Positions 24,553 through 32,655 of a stretch of DNA of 55,949 bases are shown here, piece after piece; the stretch's first letter is position 1; each line of letters begins with the position of its first letter. The stretch is taken from the NCBI GenBank assembly GCA_043820655.1, contig JBDRDO010000059.1:1-55949 (forward strand), read 5' to 3'. This stretch comes from JAZDEL01 sp043820655. GTDB taxonomy: Archaea > Iainarchaeota > Iainarchaeia > Iainarchaeales > JAZDEL01. The position numbers and the translations under genes were made by a program. The notes under the pieces were generated by a model. The model was not told the origin of the DNA. It did not search any database and saw only the letters and a list, made by a program, of their open reading frames with translations.

Positions 24553-25902
24553 ATGGCTAAGGGAGGGAAGAGTGCGCGGGCAGATGCGCAGGACGGCATA
24601 ATGGAGAAAATAATCTCCAAAAGCGGGAAGGCGCAGGCCGATATTGAGGCAATGGTTGAGGGCAAGAAAACAAAGTTCTCGGGCCTGCTGACAGAGTCGG
24701 GGGCGCTGTTTATGGTTGCACGTGAACTGGGGGTTGAACTGGAGGTTGAAAAAGGGGAGCCAGCGGCAGTTGCAAAAATCGCGGGGCTTGATGACGGGAT
24801 GCAGAATGTTGATTTAATTGTGCGCGCAATGCAGATTTCCACTCCAAGAGAATTTGAAAAGGGCGGGAAGAAAGGCGTGCTCTGCAATCTGCTTGTTGCG
24901 GATGACAGCGGGGATATAAGGCTTACATTGTGGCACGGGGATGTGAAGAAACTGCGGGAACTGAATGTTCAAAGGGGGGCGATACTCTCATTGAAAGGGT
25001 GCAGGGTCAGTGCGTATAAGGAAAGGAAGCAGGTTGATGTAGGGTATGGGGGGAGTTTCAGCGTGCTTGGCTCCACATCTGAAAAACTGCCGGAACCATG
25101 TGCAAAGGAATGCTGGCTTGCGGAATTAAAGGCAGGGGAACAGAATGTTGATGTTTATGCACGGGTTGCGCGAATTTATGGTGAGCGTGAATTTGAAAAG
25201 GACGGCAGGGGCGGAAAAGTCCTTAACTTTGAGATTGCCGATGAGGGCGCTGCGATTAGGGCGGCGGCATGGAATGAAATTGCGGATGTTGTGAAGGGGC
25301 TTGATGAGGGCGAGCTTGTTAAGATTGAGGGGGCGTATGCAAAGGAAGGTTTGCGCGGGGTTGAACTGAACCTCGGCTGGCAGGCAAGGGTTCTGCGCGG
25401 GGTTAAGAAAGAGATGAAGCCGCTTTCTGAACTGCCGGGGATTGAAAGGGCGAAGGCGGAAAAGAAAGAAATTTCAGAACTGCAGGAGGGCGGCAACTTT
25501 GAAATTAAGGCAAAGATTGCGGAACTTCAGCAGGGGAATTTAAAATACAACATCTGCCCGAAGTGCGGGAAAAAAGTTGAAAGCGTTTCAGGGGGCTGGG
25601 TGTGTAATGCCTGCGGCGAGGTTGATAAGCCGGACATTAATCCGCTGATTGGTTTTACTGCGCAGGACAGGAGCGGGAAGATAAGGGGGGTTGCTTTCGG
25701 CACCGCGGCGGAGAAGATTATGGGGATTGAAAAGGAGGAATTAAAGAGGCGGCTTGCAAAAGAGGACAGCGTGCATATACTTGAGGAAATCGCCAAGGCA
25801 AGGGAGGGCGATGAATTAACCCTGCGCGGCAGGGCAAAGGCAAACACAATGAGCGGGGAGATTGAGTTTGTTGTGAATGAGGTTGCGGGAGATAAAGAAT
25901 AA
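24553..25902 (+). CDS. Replication protein A, multi-OB with zinc finger
   Basis: About 449 residues. Three OB-like regions are visible: around 85-165 (VRAMQISTPREFEKGGKKGV, DDSGDIRLTLWHGDV), 185-275 (YARVARIYGEREFEKDGRGG, DEGAAIRAAAWNEI) and a third holding a four-Cys zinc finger CPKCGKK ... CNAC around 330-350, followed by GFTAQDRSGKIRGVAFG. This is the euryarchaeal RPA1-like layout for ssDNA binding in replication and repair. ATG 24553 was chosen because the longer frame crosses the promoter and the MBL start. It precedes radA, with which it works in recombination. Confidence 0.9.
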   Translation: MAKGGKSARADAQDGIMEKIISKSGKAQADIEAMVEGKKTKFSGLLTESGALFMVARELGVELEVEKGEPAAVAKIAGLDDGMQNVDLIVRAMQISTPREFEKGGKKGVLCNLLVADDSGDIRLTLWHGDVKKLRELNVQRGAILSLKGCRVSAYKERKQVDVGYGGSFSVLGSTSEKLPEPCAKECWLAELKAGEQNVDVYARVARIYGEREFEKDGRGGKVLNFEIADEGAAIRAAAWNEIADVVKGLDEGELVKIEGAYAKEGLRGVELNLGWQARVLRGVKKEMKPLSELPGIERAKAEKKEISELQEGGNFEIKAKIAELQQGNLKYNICPKCGKKVESVSGGWVCNACGEVDKPDINPLIGFTAQDRSGKIRGVAFGTAAEKIMGIEKEELKRRLAKEDSVHILEEIAKAREGDELTLRGRAKANTMSGEIEFVVNEVAGDKE

Positions 25903-25904
25903 TC

Positions 25905-25940
25905 CCGCACCGGAAATCTGGTCTAAAAGCATTTAAAAAG
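25905..25940 (+). promoter_or_regulatory. radA promoter with upstream element
   Basis: TATA-like atttaaaaagg at 25931-25941 predicts a start near 25962 and a leader of about 80 bases ending in the SD ggaggtg. Directly upstream is ccgcaccggaaatc (25905-25918), identical to 15994-16007 before the SSB-region promoter. Confidence 0.45.
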
Positions 25941-26041
25941 GCTGGAACTGATTATATTATTGCACAAAAAACTGCACCCGCAAGGGGGCTTTGGTTTCCA
26001 AAACCGCGCCTCAAAAAGCGGGGATGCATGGAGGTGTTTAT

Positions 26042-26989
26042 ATGGCAAAGGAAATCAAGGAAATAAAGGATTTGCCCGGAGTCGGGCCGACATCATTGGA
26101 AAAACTGTTTAGCGCGGGATATAAAACGCTTGAGAGCGTTGCTGTTGCATCCCCTATGGAACTTAATGAGGTTGCCGGGCTGGGAGATGGCACTGCGGAA
26201 AAGGCAATAAAGGCCGCGCGTGACGCGCTTGAAATGGGGTTTGAATCCGCGGACAAGCTTGCGGAAAGGAGGAAGCTTGTAGGGAAAATAACCACGGGTT
26301 CGGCGGAACTTGATGCGCTTATAGGCGGGGGAATTGAAACCCAGAGCATAACCGAGATTTACGGAAAGTTTGCCTCGGGAAAAACGCAGTGGTGCTTTCA
26401 GACATGCGTGACAACACAGCTCCCCAGAGATAAGGGCGGACTTGGGGGGAATGTGCTGTACATTGACAGCGAAAATTCATTCAGGCCCGAGAGGGTTATA
26501 GCGATTGCAAAGGCAAGGGGGATTGACCCTGACAAGGCGCTGAAGAATATTTTTGTGGCAAGGGCGTACAATGCGGACCATCAGATGCTGCTTGCGGAAA
26601 AGGCAAGTGAACTGGTTAAGGAGAAGAACATAAAGCTTGTGATTGTGGATTCGCTGACTTCGCAGTTCAGGTCCGAATTTATAGGGAGGGGCATGCTTGC
26701 GGACAGGCAGCAAAGGCTGAACAAGCATATGCGTGTTTTGCAGAAGCTTGCCGAAATGAACAACATAGCACTGCTTGTCACAAATCAGGTTATGGCAAGG
26801 CCGGATATTTTGTTCGGAGATCCCACTACGCCGATAGGGGGGCATGTTGTGGGGCATGCATCAAAAACAAGGCTGTATTTGAGGAAGAGCAAAGAAGATA
26901 AGCGTGTTGCGAAACTTGTTGATTCCCCGAGCCTGCCTGACGGCGAGGCGATTTACAGGGTAACTGAAAACGGAATAGAGGATGTGTAA
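26042..26989 (+). CDS. radA: DNA repair and recombination protein RadA
   Basis: Archaeal RecA/Rad51 recombinase, 315 residues. Helix-hairpin-helix domain (LPGVGPTSLEKL, residues 11-22; VAGLGDGTAEKAI, 44-56), ATPase core with Walker A GKFASGKT (108-115), YIDSENSFRPERV, Walker B LVIVDSLTSQFRSEF and the polymerisation/DNA loops through QRLNKHMRVLQKLAE and LVTNQVMARPD. The Walker A has Lys-Phe-Ala in place of the usual Glu-Phe-Gly. SD ggaggtg lies six bases before the ATG. A short basic ORF follows within 15 bases. Confidence 0.96.
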   Translation: MAKEIKEIKDLPGVGPTSLEKLFSAGYKTLESVAVASPMELNEVAGLGDGTAEKAIKAARDALEMGFESADKLAERRKLVGKITTGSAELDALIGGGIETQSITEIYGKFASGKTQWCFQTCVTTQLPRDKGGLGGNVLYIDSENSFRPERVIAIAKARGIDPDKALKNIFVARAYNADHQMLLAEKASELVKEKNIKLVIVDSLTSQFRSEFIGRGMLADRQQRLNKHMRVLQKLAEMNNIALLVTNQVMARPDILFGDPTTPIGGHVVGHASKTRLYLRKSKEDKRVAKLVDSPSLPDGEAIYRVTENGIEDV

Positions 26990-27003
26990 AAGGAGGCGTG
27001 AAT

Positions 27004-27096
27004 ATGGATGGAAAGGAAACAATGAAGGCATTCAAAAGGGAGAAGAAGGCACGCGCGGGAAACAGCCGCGACGGCAGGACAAAGGACAGGTGCTGA
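27004..27096 (+). CDS. Possible 30-residue basic protein after radA
   Basis: ATG 27004 with the very strong SD aggaggcgtg, 14 bases after the radA stop. The product starts MDGKETMKAFKREKKARAGN and ends RTKDRC: highly basic and probably disordered. The SD and its tight placement argue for translation; the short length argues for caution. Not recognised. Confidence 0.4.
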   Translation: MDGKETMKAFKREKKARAGNSRDGRTKDRC

Positions 27097-27143
27097 ACGC
27101 GCAAATGAGCGGCAGGGCAGGCAGGAAAAATTACGCGCAGGAA

Positions 27144-27578
27144 TCAGACCTGCGCATCCCGCAATTGCTCAATGCGCCATTCAAATGACATATCCTTGTC
27201 AAGCACATAATCCGTGATTCCGCGGTCGGCATATTCATTGTTCACATACAGTGCCCAGTATGCATTCTCGCCTGCGGGAGTGCCGTTTATTGATGTGACC
27301 ATCACGCCGAAGGCAAACTGCTGATACTCAACATCAAACAAATCCTGCATTGCGTCAAATGCATTTGAGCCCTTTTCAAAGCGCCCGGAATTTTCAAACA
27401 GGGTTTCCCCGTTGTCTGTTATTCCGAACTGCGCGGTTACTGTTTCTGTTTTTTCACCGGTGTTTGCCGTGCCTGTATCTGCCGTGCCTGCGTCAGTTGC
27501 CTCTGCCGGACTTGTACATCCTGAGAGTAGTGCTGCCGCGAGCATCAGCACGAGTAAGGCTGACCACTTTGAATTCAT
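27144..27578 (-). CDS. Lipoprotein with DUF4430 domain
   Basis: A 144-residue lipoprotein: signal and lipobox LLSGC (Cys21), Ala/Thr-rich linker, then a DUF4430 domain (FEKGSNAFDAMQDLF, VMVTSINGTPAGENAYWALY, DYVLDKDMSFEWRIE), the fold related to the cobalamin-cradling domain of transcobalamin. It lies behind an ECF transporter S-component gene and overlaps its 3' end by 86 bases, with its own SD ggagggag. It is probably the outer capture subunit for the same substrate, perhaps a corrinoid or other vitamin. Confidence 0.8.
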   Translation of the reverse strand: MNSKWSALLVLMLAAALLSGCTSPAEATDAGTADTGTANTGEKTETVTAQFGITDNGETLFENSGRFEKGSNAFDAMQDLFDVEYQQFAFGVMVTSINGTPAGENAYWALYVNNEYADRGITDYVLDKDMSFEWRIEQLRDAQV

Positions 27579-28194
27579 TGTCTCCCTCCTTTAGTTTCAG
27601 CAGCGGCCTAAGGAGCGCTGCAAATCCTGCGTTTGTTGCTATGTGAATAATTGAAAAGGGCGCGGAGGAAAGGAAGTACAGCGGGATTGAAAGTGCGCCT
27701 ATGAAGAGGCCTATGCCCATCATCGGGCCTGAAAGATTCATTATAACCTCAAACAATACTGTGCCAGCAATGCTCATGAAAATAAGGTCCCTCGGTTTAG
27801 GGGATTTCATCTTCCCGAAGGCGCCGCCCATGGCGCCTGCCATCGCTCCCCCTAATGCCTGGAAAATTGTCCACGGACCCTGAAGGCCCCATAGAAAGAA
27901 GTTTGAAATTATGTATGCGCTTCCGCCGAGCGCGAAACCCTCGCGCATGCCGAAGAGCATTCCCGCAAGGATTGCCAAAGGTATTATGGGCTCGACAGAG
28001 GGCACGTACTGAAGCAGGACCCTGCCTCCTGCTGCCCCCGCAAGCATTGTTGTGAAAATTGTTAGGCTGCGCGAATCGCGCTTAAGTTTCTCAAAATTCC
28101 AGTGGCTTTTCAGCTGTTCGGCAGCGGGGATTTCACCCTGCATTGGCTTTTGCAGGAGAACCTGCCTTGCACTGTTTCTTGCCCTTTCAAGCAT
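27493..28194 (-). CDS. ECF transporter S-component-like membrane protein
   Basis: A 233-residue protein with a cytoplasmic N-terminus and about six helices (LTIFTTMLAGAAGGRVLLQY, IIPLAILAGMLFGMREGFAL, YIISNFFLWGLQGPW, then a Gly/Ala-rich A-x-G-G-A-x-A-G-A-x-G-G-A helix, and two more). The hydrophobic profile and G-M-R-E-G-F-A-L-G-G loop match substrate-binding S-components of energy-coupling factor transporters. No EcfA or EcfT gene is in view. Its last about 28 residues are read through the start of the DUF4430 gene in another frame. TATA at 28218-28230 makes it leaderless. Confidence 0.75.
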   Translation of the reverse strand: MLERARNSARQVLLQKPMQGEIPAAEQLKSHWNFEKLKRDSRSLTIFTTMLAGAAGGRVLLQYVPSVEPIIPLAILAGMLFGMREGFALGGSAYIISNFFLWGLQGPWTIFQALGGAMAGAMGGAFGKMKSPKPRDLIFMSIAGTVLFEVIMNLSGPMMGIGLFIGALSIPLYFLSSAPFSIIHIATNAGFAALLRPLLKLKEGDNEFKVVSLTRADARGSTTLRMYKSGRGN

Positions 28195-28241
28195 ATAGCA
28201 ATATGTGGTGCAGGGGGCTTTTTATATATTTGGACTGGCTG

Positions 28242-28835
28242 TTAGGGGCGTGCGCCAAAGATATCAATAAACGGCTTTTTTACATGTGAGAAAAGGACAT
28301 ATGCAAGCGGCACGCTGAAAAGGGTCATGGCAACTGTTGCAATGAACATGAACTGCAATTCCTCTTGTGGAATTGGCGGGTGGATAAATAATGTGTAATC
28401 AAGAAAGTCATTTAGCAGGAGCCACGCAAGTGCGGGCAGGGCAAGCAAAGGGCGTATTGAGAGTTTGCCGGCAAGCAGGGAAACTTCCGCAATAAGCCCT
28501 ATGTGCGCGGCAAAGAGCACTACATATATAAGTGCCGCGGCAGGAGTGAAGTAAAATTCAGGGAAGTATGAAAGGACGAAAATTGTCCAGATTCCGTATT
28601 TAAGTGCCGTTGCCGCGGCAAGGAAATAAAACCATTCCGCCCTTGCCCCGCGGTGAATTAGAAAGATTGCGATCGCAAAAAGCAGGGCGGCAAGCGGGCA
28701 GTCGGCAATAAAAATCCAGAGCAGGGGATTTGAGGATGCAAGGGTTGAGCCGTAGTAAAAGATGAAGCCGTATGCCGCGCCGGCAAGGTTTGCAATAAAC
28801 ACAGCCCAGAACAGGGTTTGCGTGCGTGAAATCAT
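28242..28835 (-). CDS. DUF1405 membrane protein
   Basis: A 197-residue protein with about six helices. FIFYYGSTLASSNPLLWIFI, DCPLAALLF and LKYGIWT match DUF1405, a family in archaea and Bacilli of unknown function. It starts with ATGA overlap on the acyltransferase stop, so it is the last gene of the fumarase operon. No transport or catalytic signature is seen. Confidence 0.8.
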   Translation of the reverse strand: MISRTQTLFWAVFIANLAGAAYGFIFYYGSTLASSNPLLWIFIADCPLAALLFAIAIFLIHRGARAEWFYFLAAATALKYGIWTIFVLSYFPEFYFTPAAALIYVVLFAAHIGLIAEVSLLAGKLSIRPLLALPALAWLLLNDFLDYTLFIHPPIPQEELQFMFIATVAMTLFSVPLAYVLFSHVKKPFIDIFGARP

Positions 28836-29323
28836 TTTTCCCGCCTCAGTTCTTTTGCAGGAACGCCCCCAACAAAGGCGCCTGCAGGCACATCCTTATT
28901 CACAAGGGAGCAGGCGGAAATAGTTGCCCCTGCGCCTATTGAAACCCCTGCAAGGACTGTTGTGTTTGCGCCGAGGAGTGAATTCTTTCCTATAACAACC
29001 GGGCCTGTGCGGTACTCTTCCCGCAAAAATTCATGGGCAAGGATTGTGCAGTTATAGCCGAGCATGCAATTCTCCTCAAGCACAATCAATTCGGGAAAGA
29101 ATATGTCAAACATTGCCGCAAGGCCGATTGAAACGTTTTTTCCGACCTTCATTCCTGTTGTGCGGAGGAGTGCGCGTTTCAGTGCGAGGGAAGGGAGCAT
29201 TCGTGCCAGGGAAATTATGATGAAATTAAGGGAAACAGTTAAGGGGTTTTTTGCCCTATGCCATTCAAGCAGGGAGTTGGCTGCCTTGGTTTTATGGACA
29301 GTAAGGCGCCTTGGCAGTCCCAT
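28832..29323 (-). CDS. Hexapeptide-repeat acyltransferase
   Basis: Left-handed beta-helix (LbH) protein of 163 residues. The hexapeptides run through VGKNVSIGLAAMFDIFFPEL, VLEENCMLGYNCTI, VVIGKNSLLGANTTVLAGVS and IGAGATISACSLVNKDV, ending in the P-A-K-E-L motif typical of maltose/galactoside O-acetyltransferase-like enzymes. The active His may be the one in TILAHEF. ATG 29323 is preceded by ggaaaggt; an upstream TTG would overlap the ferredoxin gene. Substrate unknown; cell-envelope sugars are a guess. Confidence 0.82.
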   Translation of the reverse strand: MGLPRRLTVHKTKAANSLLEWHRAKNPLTVSLNFIIISLARMLPSLALKRALLRTTGMKVGKNVSIGLAAMFDIFFPELIVLEENCMLGYNCTILAHEFLREEYRTGPVVIGKNSLLGANTTVLAGVSIGAGATISACSLVNKDVPAGAFVGGVPAKELRREK

Positions 29324-29348
29324 GTAAATACCTTTCCGGGTTTCAGCT

Positions 29349-29540
29349 TCACCCTTCAACAACTTTTATGCACTGCACAGGGCAGGCATCCGCTGCCCGC
29401 TTGTTGCATCCAATATCATCAAGTTCGGTCTTTTTCGGCTTTGATTTATCGCCGTTCATTACCCAGTTTTCGGGGCATATTGCCGCACAACTTCCGCAGC
29501 CTATGCACTTCTCAATGTCTTGTTCTATTTTAACAGCCAT
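29349..29540 (-). CDS. Single-cluster ferredoxin
   Basis: 63 residues. Cys motif CIGCGSCAAICP near the N-terminus and a single CP near the C-terminus (ADACPVQC). By comparison with one-cluster archaeal ferredoxins, the first three Cys and the distal CP Cys would bind one [4Fe-4S], the remaining Cys being free or in a disulfide. ATG 29540 has SD ggaggcgatg and overlaps the end of the fumarase beta gene by 11 bases. Co-transcription with fumarase is clear; a role as its electron partner is not expected, since fumarase is not a redox enzyme. Confidence 0.88.
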   Translation of the reverse strand: MAVKIEQDIEKCIGCGSCAAICPENWVMNGDKSKPKKTELDDIGCNKRAADACPVQCIKVVEG

Positions 29541-30102
29541 CAGGCATCGCCTCCTTATACATTTTCTTGCTCCCCTTAATAACCCTTTCGTGAAGACTTT
29601 TTCCGCCTGAATCAATGGTCACTATTGCCGGAAACATTGAAACCTCAAAAACCCATATTGCGTCCGCCATTCCGAATTCACGGAGTTTGTAAACCGCACG
29701 GACCTTTGTTATGTGTTGTGCAAGGAGCGCACCTGTTCCACCAATAGCGGAAAGGTATGGCACGCCTGTGTTCTGCATTCCGCCTTTCCCCATAAATGCG
29801 GCAATGCCGTGGCGTTTTGCAAGGGCTTTTGCATACATCCCAAAGCGGGCGCTTGTTGTCGGGCCCGCACTAAGCACGGAATATGACTTGCCCTTTCTGC
29901 GGACAACCGGACCGCAGTGGTAGATTAAAGATCCTTTGAGCAGGCGCTTCAGTTCTGCGGGAACACCGTCCCCCAGTAAAAATTTATGCGCGCGGTCGCG
30001 TGCGGTTATTATTGTGCCTGTCAATTCAACAGGCATGCCAACCTCAAGGCGCGAGGCTGTTTTTTTGTTTAGCGGAAGATCCATGCGAAACGCGTTACGC
30101 AT
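29530..30102 (-). CDS. Fumarate hydratase class I, beta subunit
   Basis: 190 residues matching the C-terminal (beta) half of Fe-S dependent class I fumarase: VGMPVELTGTIITARDRAHK, IYHCGPVVRRKG, AGPTTSARFGMYA, MGKGGM and GGTGALLAQHITKV. It pairs with the alpha subunit upstream to interconvert fumarate and malate using a labile [4Fe-4S] cluster. It overlaps the alpha gene by eight bases. A second in-frame Met seven codons in is also possible. Confidence 0.93.
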   Translation of the reverse strand: MRNAFRMDLPLNKKTASRLEVGMPVELTGTIITARDRAHKFLLGDGVPAELKRLLKGSLIYHCGPVVRRKGKSYSVLSAGPTTSARFGMYAKALAKRHGIAAFMGKGGMQNTGVPYLSAIGGTGALLAQHITKVRAVYKLREFGMADAIWVFEVSMFPAIVTIDSGGKSLHERVIKGSKKMYKEAMPDGC

Positions 30103-30967
30103 ACTTTGCCCCCTCCTTTTGCCAGAGCATGCCGCGCCTCCTCAATGCCCAGCAGGAGAATGAAACATCAACAAACATTGAGGCGGGATGGCGTGCAAGC
30201 ACGGAAATATGCACGGCAAGAAGCGTGCTTTTTCCCCCTAAGCCGGAGGGGCCGATGCCGAGGGAGTTTGCCTTTTTCAGGATGCTGTTTTCAAGTTTGG
30301 CAAGTTCCCTGTTTTTGTTTTTTTCCCCGAGTTTACGGAGCAGGAGGCGCTTTGATTCCGCCGCGGCTTCGGCACGCGAGCCCGTAATTGCAATGCATAA
30401 AACCATCGGAGGGCACGCCCTGCCCTGCGCCTTTTGCACCGCATCAAGCGCACATTTTTCAACTCCCGTAAAATCACGCTCCGCACATAGTGATTCGTCG
30501 GGCAGGGAATAGCACTTCCCTATGTTCTCACTGCCTGCGCCTTTCATAAGCAGTTCAAAATACAGCGCATTTTTTCCCCATTGCGAGATGTGAATTTCGG
30601 GAATTCCTGCGCCTGTGCTGCCAAGCGGCCTGCCTGAAAGGCATTCCACAGCATTCGGGCGCAAAGGAACCTTGCGTTCGGCAAGTTTTGTTGCGGAAAT
30701 TATCGCGCTTTTTATTTTCTGCGGGCTGTAGCCCTGCGGAGCGCGGACATAAAAAACAGGCGTGCCTGTGTCCTGGCAAAGCGGCACAGAATTGTGCTTT
30801 GCTATTTTTGTATTTTCAATAATCGCATCAAGCGCGCGGCGTGCGTTTGAATTTGGCATTTCAGATTTTCTTGCGCACACAAGCGCGGCATGCACATCGG
30901 AAGGGAGTTCCGTTGATGCAAGGCGATAGAGTTCAACAAGTGCGGGAATAAGGGTTAGGGATGCCAC
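30095..30967 (-). CDS. Fumarate hydratase class I, alpha subunit
   Basis: 290 residues matching the cluster-binding alpha half: HNSVPLCQDTGTPVFYVRAP with one cluster Cys, LSGRPLGSTGAGIPEIHI, GAGSENIGKCYSL, QGRACPPMVLCIAITGSRAE with the other Cys, and LGIGPSGLGGKSTLLAVHI. Together with the beta subunit it forms the enzyme that is one protein in many bacteria. The start is a GTG at 30967. Promoter-like cttataat near 30998-31005 in reverse gives a short leader. First gene of a five-gene operon. Confidence 0.93.
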   Translation of the reverse strand: MASLTLIPALVELYRLASTELPSDVHAALVCARKSEMPNSNARRALDAIIENTKIAKHNSVPLCQDTGTPVFYVRAPQGYSPQKIKSAIISATKLAERKVPLRPNAVECLSGRPLGSTGAGIPEIHISQWGKNALYFELLMKGAGSENIGKCYSLPDESLCAERDFTGVEKCALDAVQKAQGRACPPMVLCIAITGSRAEAAAESKRLLLRKLGEKNKNRELAKLENSILKKANSLGIGPSGLGGKSTLLAVHISVLARHPASMFVDVSFSCWALRRRGMLWQKEGAKYA

Positions 30968-31036
30968 AGAATCACAATAGCATTTGGGGAAAAAGTAATT
31001 ATAAGGTTAATGAAAAGGGGGGCGAAAAGCGAAGTG

Positions 31037-31052
31037 CGGAATGGGAATTCCG
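31037..31052 (-). terminator. Hairpin between glutaredoxin and fumarase genes
   Basis: cggaat-ggga-attccg forms a six-pair stem just downstream of the leftward glutaredoxin stop codon (31058). No long T-run follows in that direction, so it is a weak terminator candidate; it also lies upstream of the fumarase promoter. Confidence 0.35.
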
Positions 31053-31057
31053 AAGGA

Positions 31058-31294
31058 TTATTCCTCAATTCCGAGCGCTTCAATAATCTTCGGCTTGTCA
31101 AAGCCCACGATTACCTTTTTGCCTATCACGATTACGGGAACGCCTGACTGGCCGCTTTTCCGCATCATTTCCTGCAATTTTTCCCTGTCGGATGAAACAT
31201 CAAAATGCGTGAATTCAATGTGTTTCGCCTTAAGGAAATCCTCAACCATTGTGCAGAAAGGGCAGGTAGGGGTTGAGTAAACTATCACATCCAT
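31058..31294 (-). CDS. Glutaredoxin-like protein
   Basis: 78 residues with the redox motif C-P-F-C in VIVYSTPTCPFCTMVEDFL and the cis-Pro loop SGVPVIVIGKKVIVGFD. This is the thioredoxin-fold glutaredoxin/NrdH family, a thiol-disulfide carrier. ATG 31294 is chosen; an A/T box near 31325 lies at leaderless distance. The frame extends upstream into the neighbouring gene but with no family signal. Confidence 0.9.
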   Translation of the reverse strand: MDVIVYSTPTCPFCTMVEDFLKAKHIEFTHFDVSSDREKLQEMMRKSGQSGVPVIVIGKKVIVGFDKPKIIEALGIEE

Positions 31295-31349
31295 ATAATC
31301 ACAACAAAAAATGGGTTGCAAATAAATAAAAAGAAGGGGGTTGGCGCAA

Positions 31350-32489
31350 TTATGCGCCGCATGCCCCCGCGCCTGAAGACACCCCGTCAGCATAGCCGAA
31401 GCCAGATGATGGACCTTCAGAAGATAGTGTTGCAGCACAATCCTCTGGCGATTCGTTGAACGCCTCGCAGATTATGCTAAGCAAATTAGCTGGCGACCTT
31501 GCTCCCGCATTTGGAATTGAAACAGTAGTTCCATTCACAACAAGTGTCGGCGATCCGCCAACACCATAGAGTTCGTTCAGCGCCTTGTCGATGTTGAAGA
31601 GCGGGTAATTGCCACTCAGGTAGCTTGTTGTATCTGCAAGGTTTGCTGAAACACTGAACTCCGTGTCCGCTGCAGCAGTGCATATTGCAAGTGCCGCAGT
31701 GTCAATGCCTGCCTGTGCAAGGCAGGTTTCGGAGTCGCCTGCATCAAGGAAGCATTTAAGGTATGGTAGATAGAGTTCGTTCTGCCCCTTCTGGATGCAG
31801 TACTGGTTCAACTGCTCATTAACCTCTGTTGCGCCGTGCATTGCATAGTACACAAAGCGGATGTTGAAATTTATCTTATCTCCGAGCAATTCAGCAACAG
31901 GGATTATGCCCTTCTCTACCTGCGTGCCAAATGGGCAGTGGCTCATAACAAAGAGGTCAACTTCCGGCACTGCGGACTTCTGCACCTCAACTGTGTCCGT
32001 GCCTGCGTCAGGCTGTTCCGGCGTTTCTGTTCCGGGAAGCGGCTCATTCATGTTTAAAGGAGCGCCTGAAAGCAGGAATACGCCGTCCTTTGTTATGTAA
32101 GTCTCTATTGTTGCCGCGACTTCCCCTGCCTCAATTATGTCAATTTCCGCAACATAGAAAGAGCCGTCAGAGCTCTTTATCCTTGTATCTACTGAAATGC
32201 CGGGCCCAAAAAATACCTCGGCATTGTTGTTCAGGTACGTTTTCAGCTTTGCCGCAACCTCCCCCTGTGTCGGCATGCCTGCCGTGTTCTGCCCTGAATT
32301 CGTCACAAACCCGGTTGGCTGTGCGGGATTCAGCAGAAATGTGCCCGCAATTGCCCCCACAAGCAGCGCAATAATCGCTGTTACAAGCAGTATGCTAAGC
32401 GAAAATGTTTTTGCGCCCTCTGCATGTGCGGAGGATGCCTGTCCCGCAGTTTCACGAACTGTGGAAGATCCGTTTGTTTCCTCATCCAT
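31350..32489 (-). CDS. Membrane-anchored thioredoxin-fold protein
   Basis: 379 residues: a cytoplasmic N-terminus, one membrane helix (LSILLVTAIIALLVGAIAGT, about 31-50), an extracytoplasmic domain resembling a small cystatin-like or PepSY-like segment (80-150), and a thioredoxin-fold domain (about 175-360). The active site is MSHCPFGTQVEKGI, C-P-F-G rather than C-x-x-C, and the cis-Pro loop is VGGSPTLVVNG. Other Cys (YCIQKGQ, LKCFLDAG, ETCLAQAG) may form disulfides, and the last residues are ACGA. Likely an exported disulfide-handling protein; the missing second active Cys is notable. Confidence 0.78.
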   Translation of the reverse strand: MDEETNGSSTVRETAGQASSAHAEGAKTFSLSILLVTAIIALLVGAIAGTFLLNPAQPTGFVTNSGQNTAGMPTQGEVAAKLKTYLNNNAEVFFGPGISVDTRIKSSDGSFYVAEIDIIEAGEVAATIETYITKDGVFLLSGAPLNMNEPLPGTETPEQPDAGTDTVEVQKSAVPEVDLFVMSHCPFGTQVEKGIIPVAELLGDKINFNIRFVYYAMHGATEVNEQLNQYCIQKGQNELYLPYLKCFLDAGDSETCLAQAGIDTAALAICTAAADTEFSVSANLADTTSYLSGNYPLFNIDKALNELYGVGGSPTLVVNGTTVSIPNAGARSPANLLSIICEAFNESPEDCAATLSSEGPSSGFGYADGVSSGAGACGA

Positions 32490-32655
32490 TGAAAAACCCC
32501 CTTTTGGTTTATTACACTAAATATATTATGCAACTCTTTTAAAGTATCTGTTTTTGTGAGCGGAAATTATTGCAAAATCTGTCAGGTGATGCATTAGAAA
32601 GATGGACCAAAAGGTTTATAAGGAAAATTAACGATTGTTGATATATGGCGATTAC

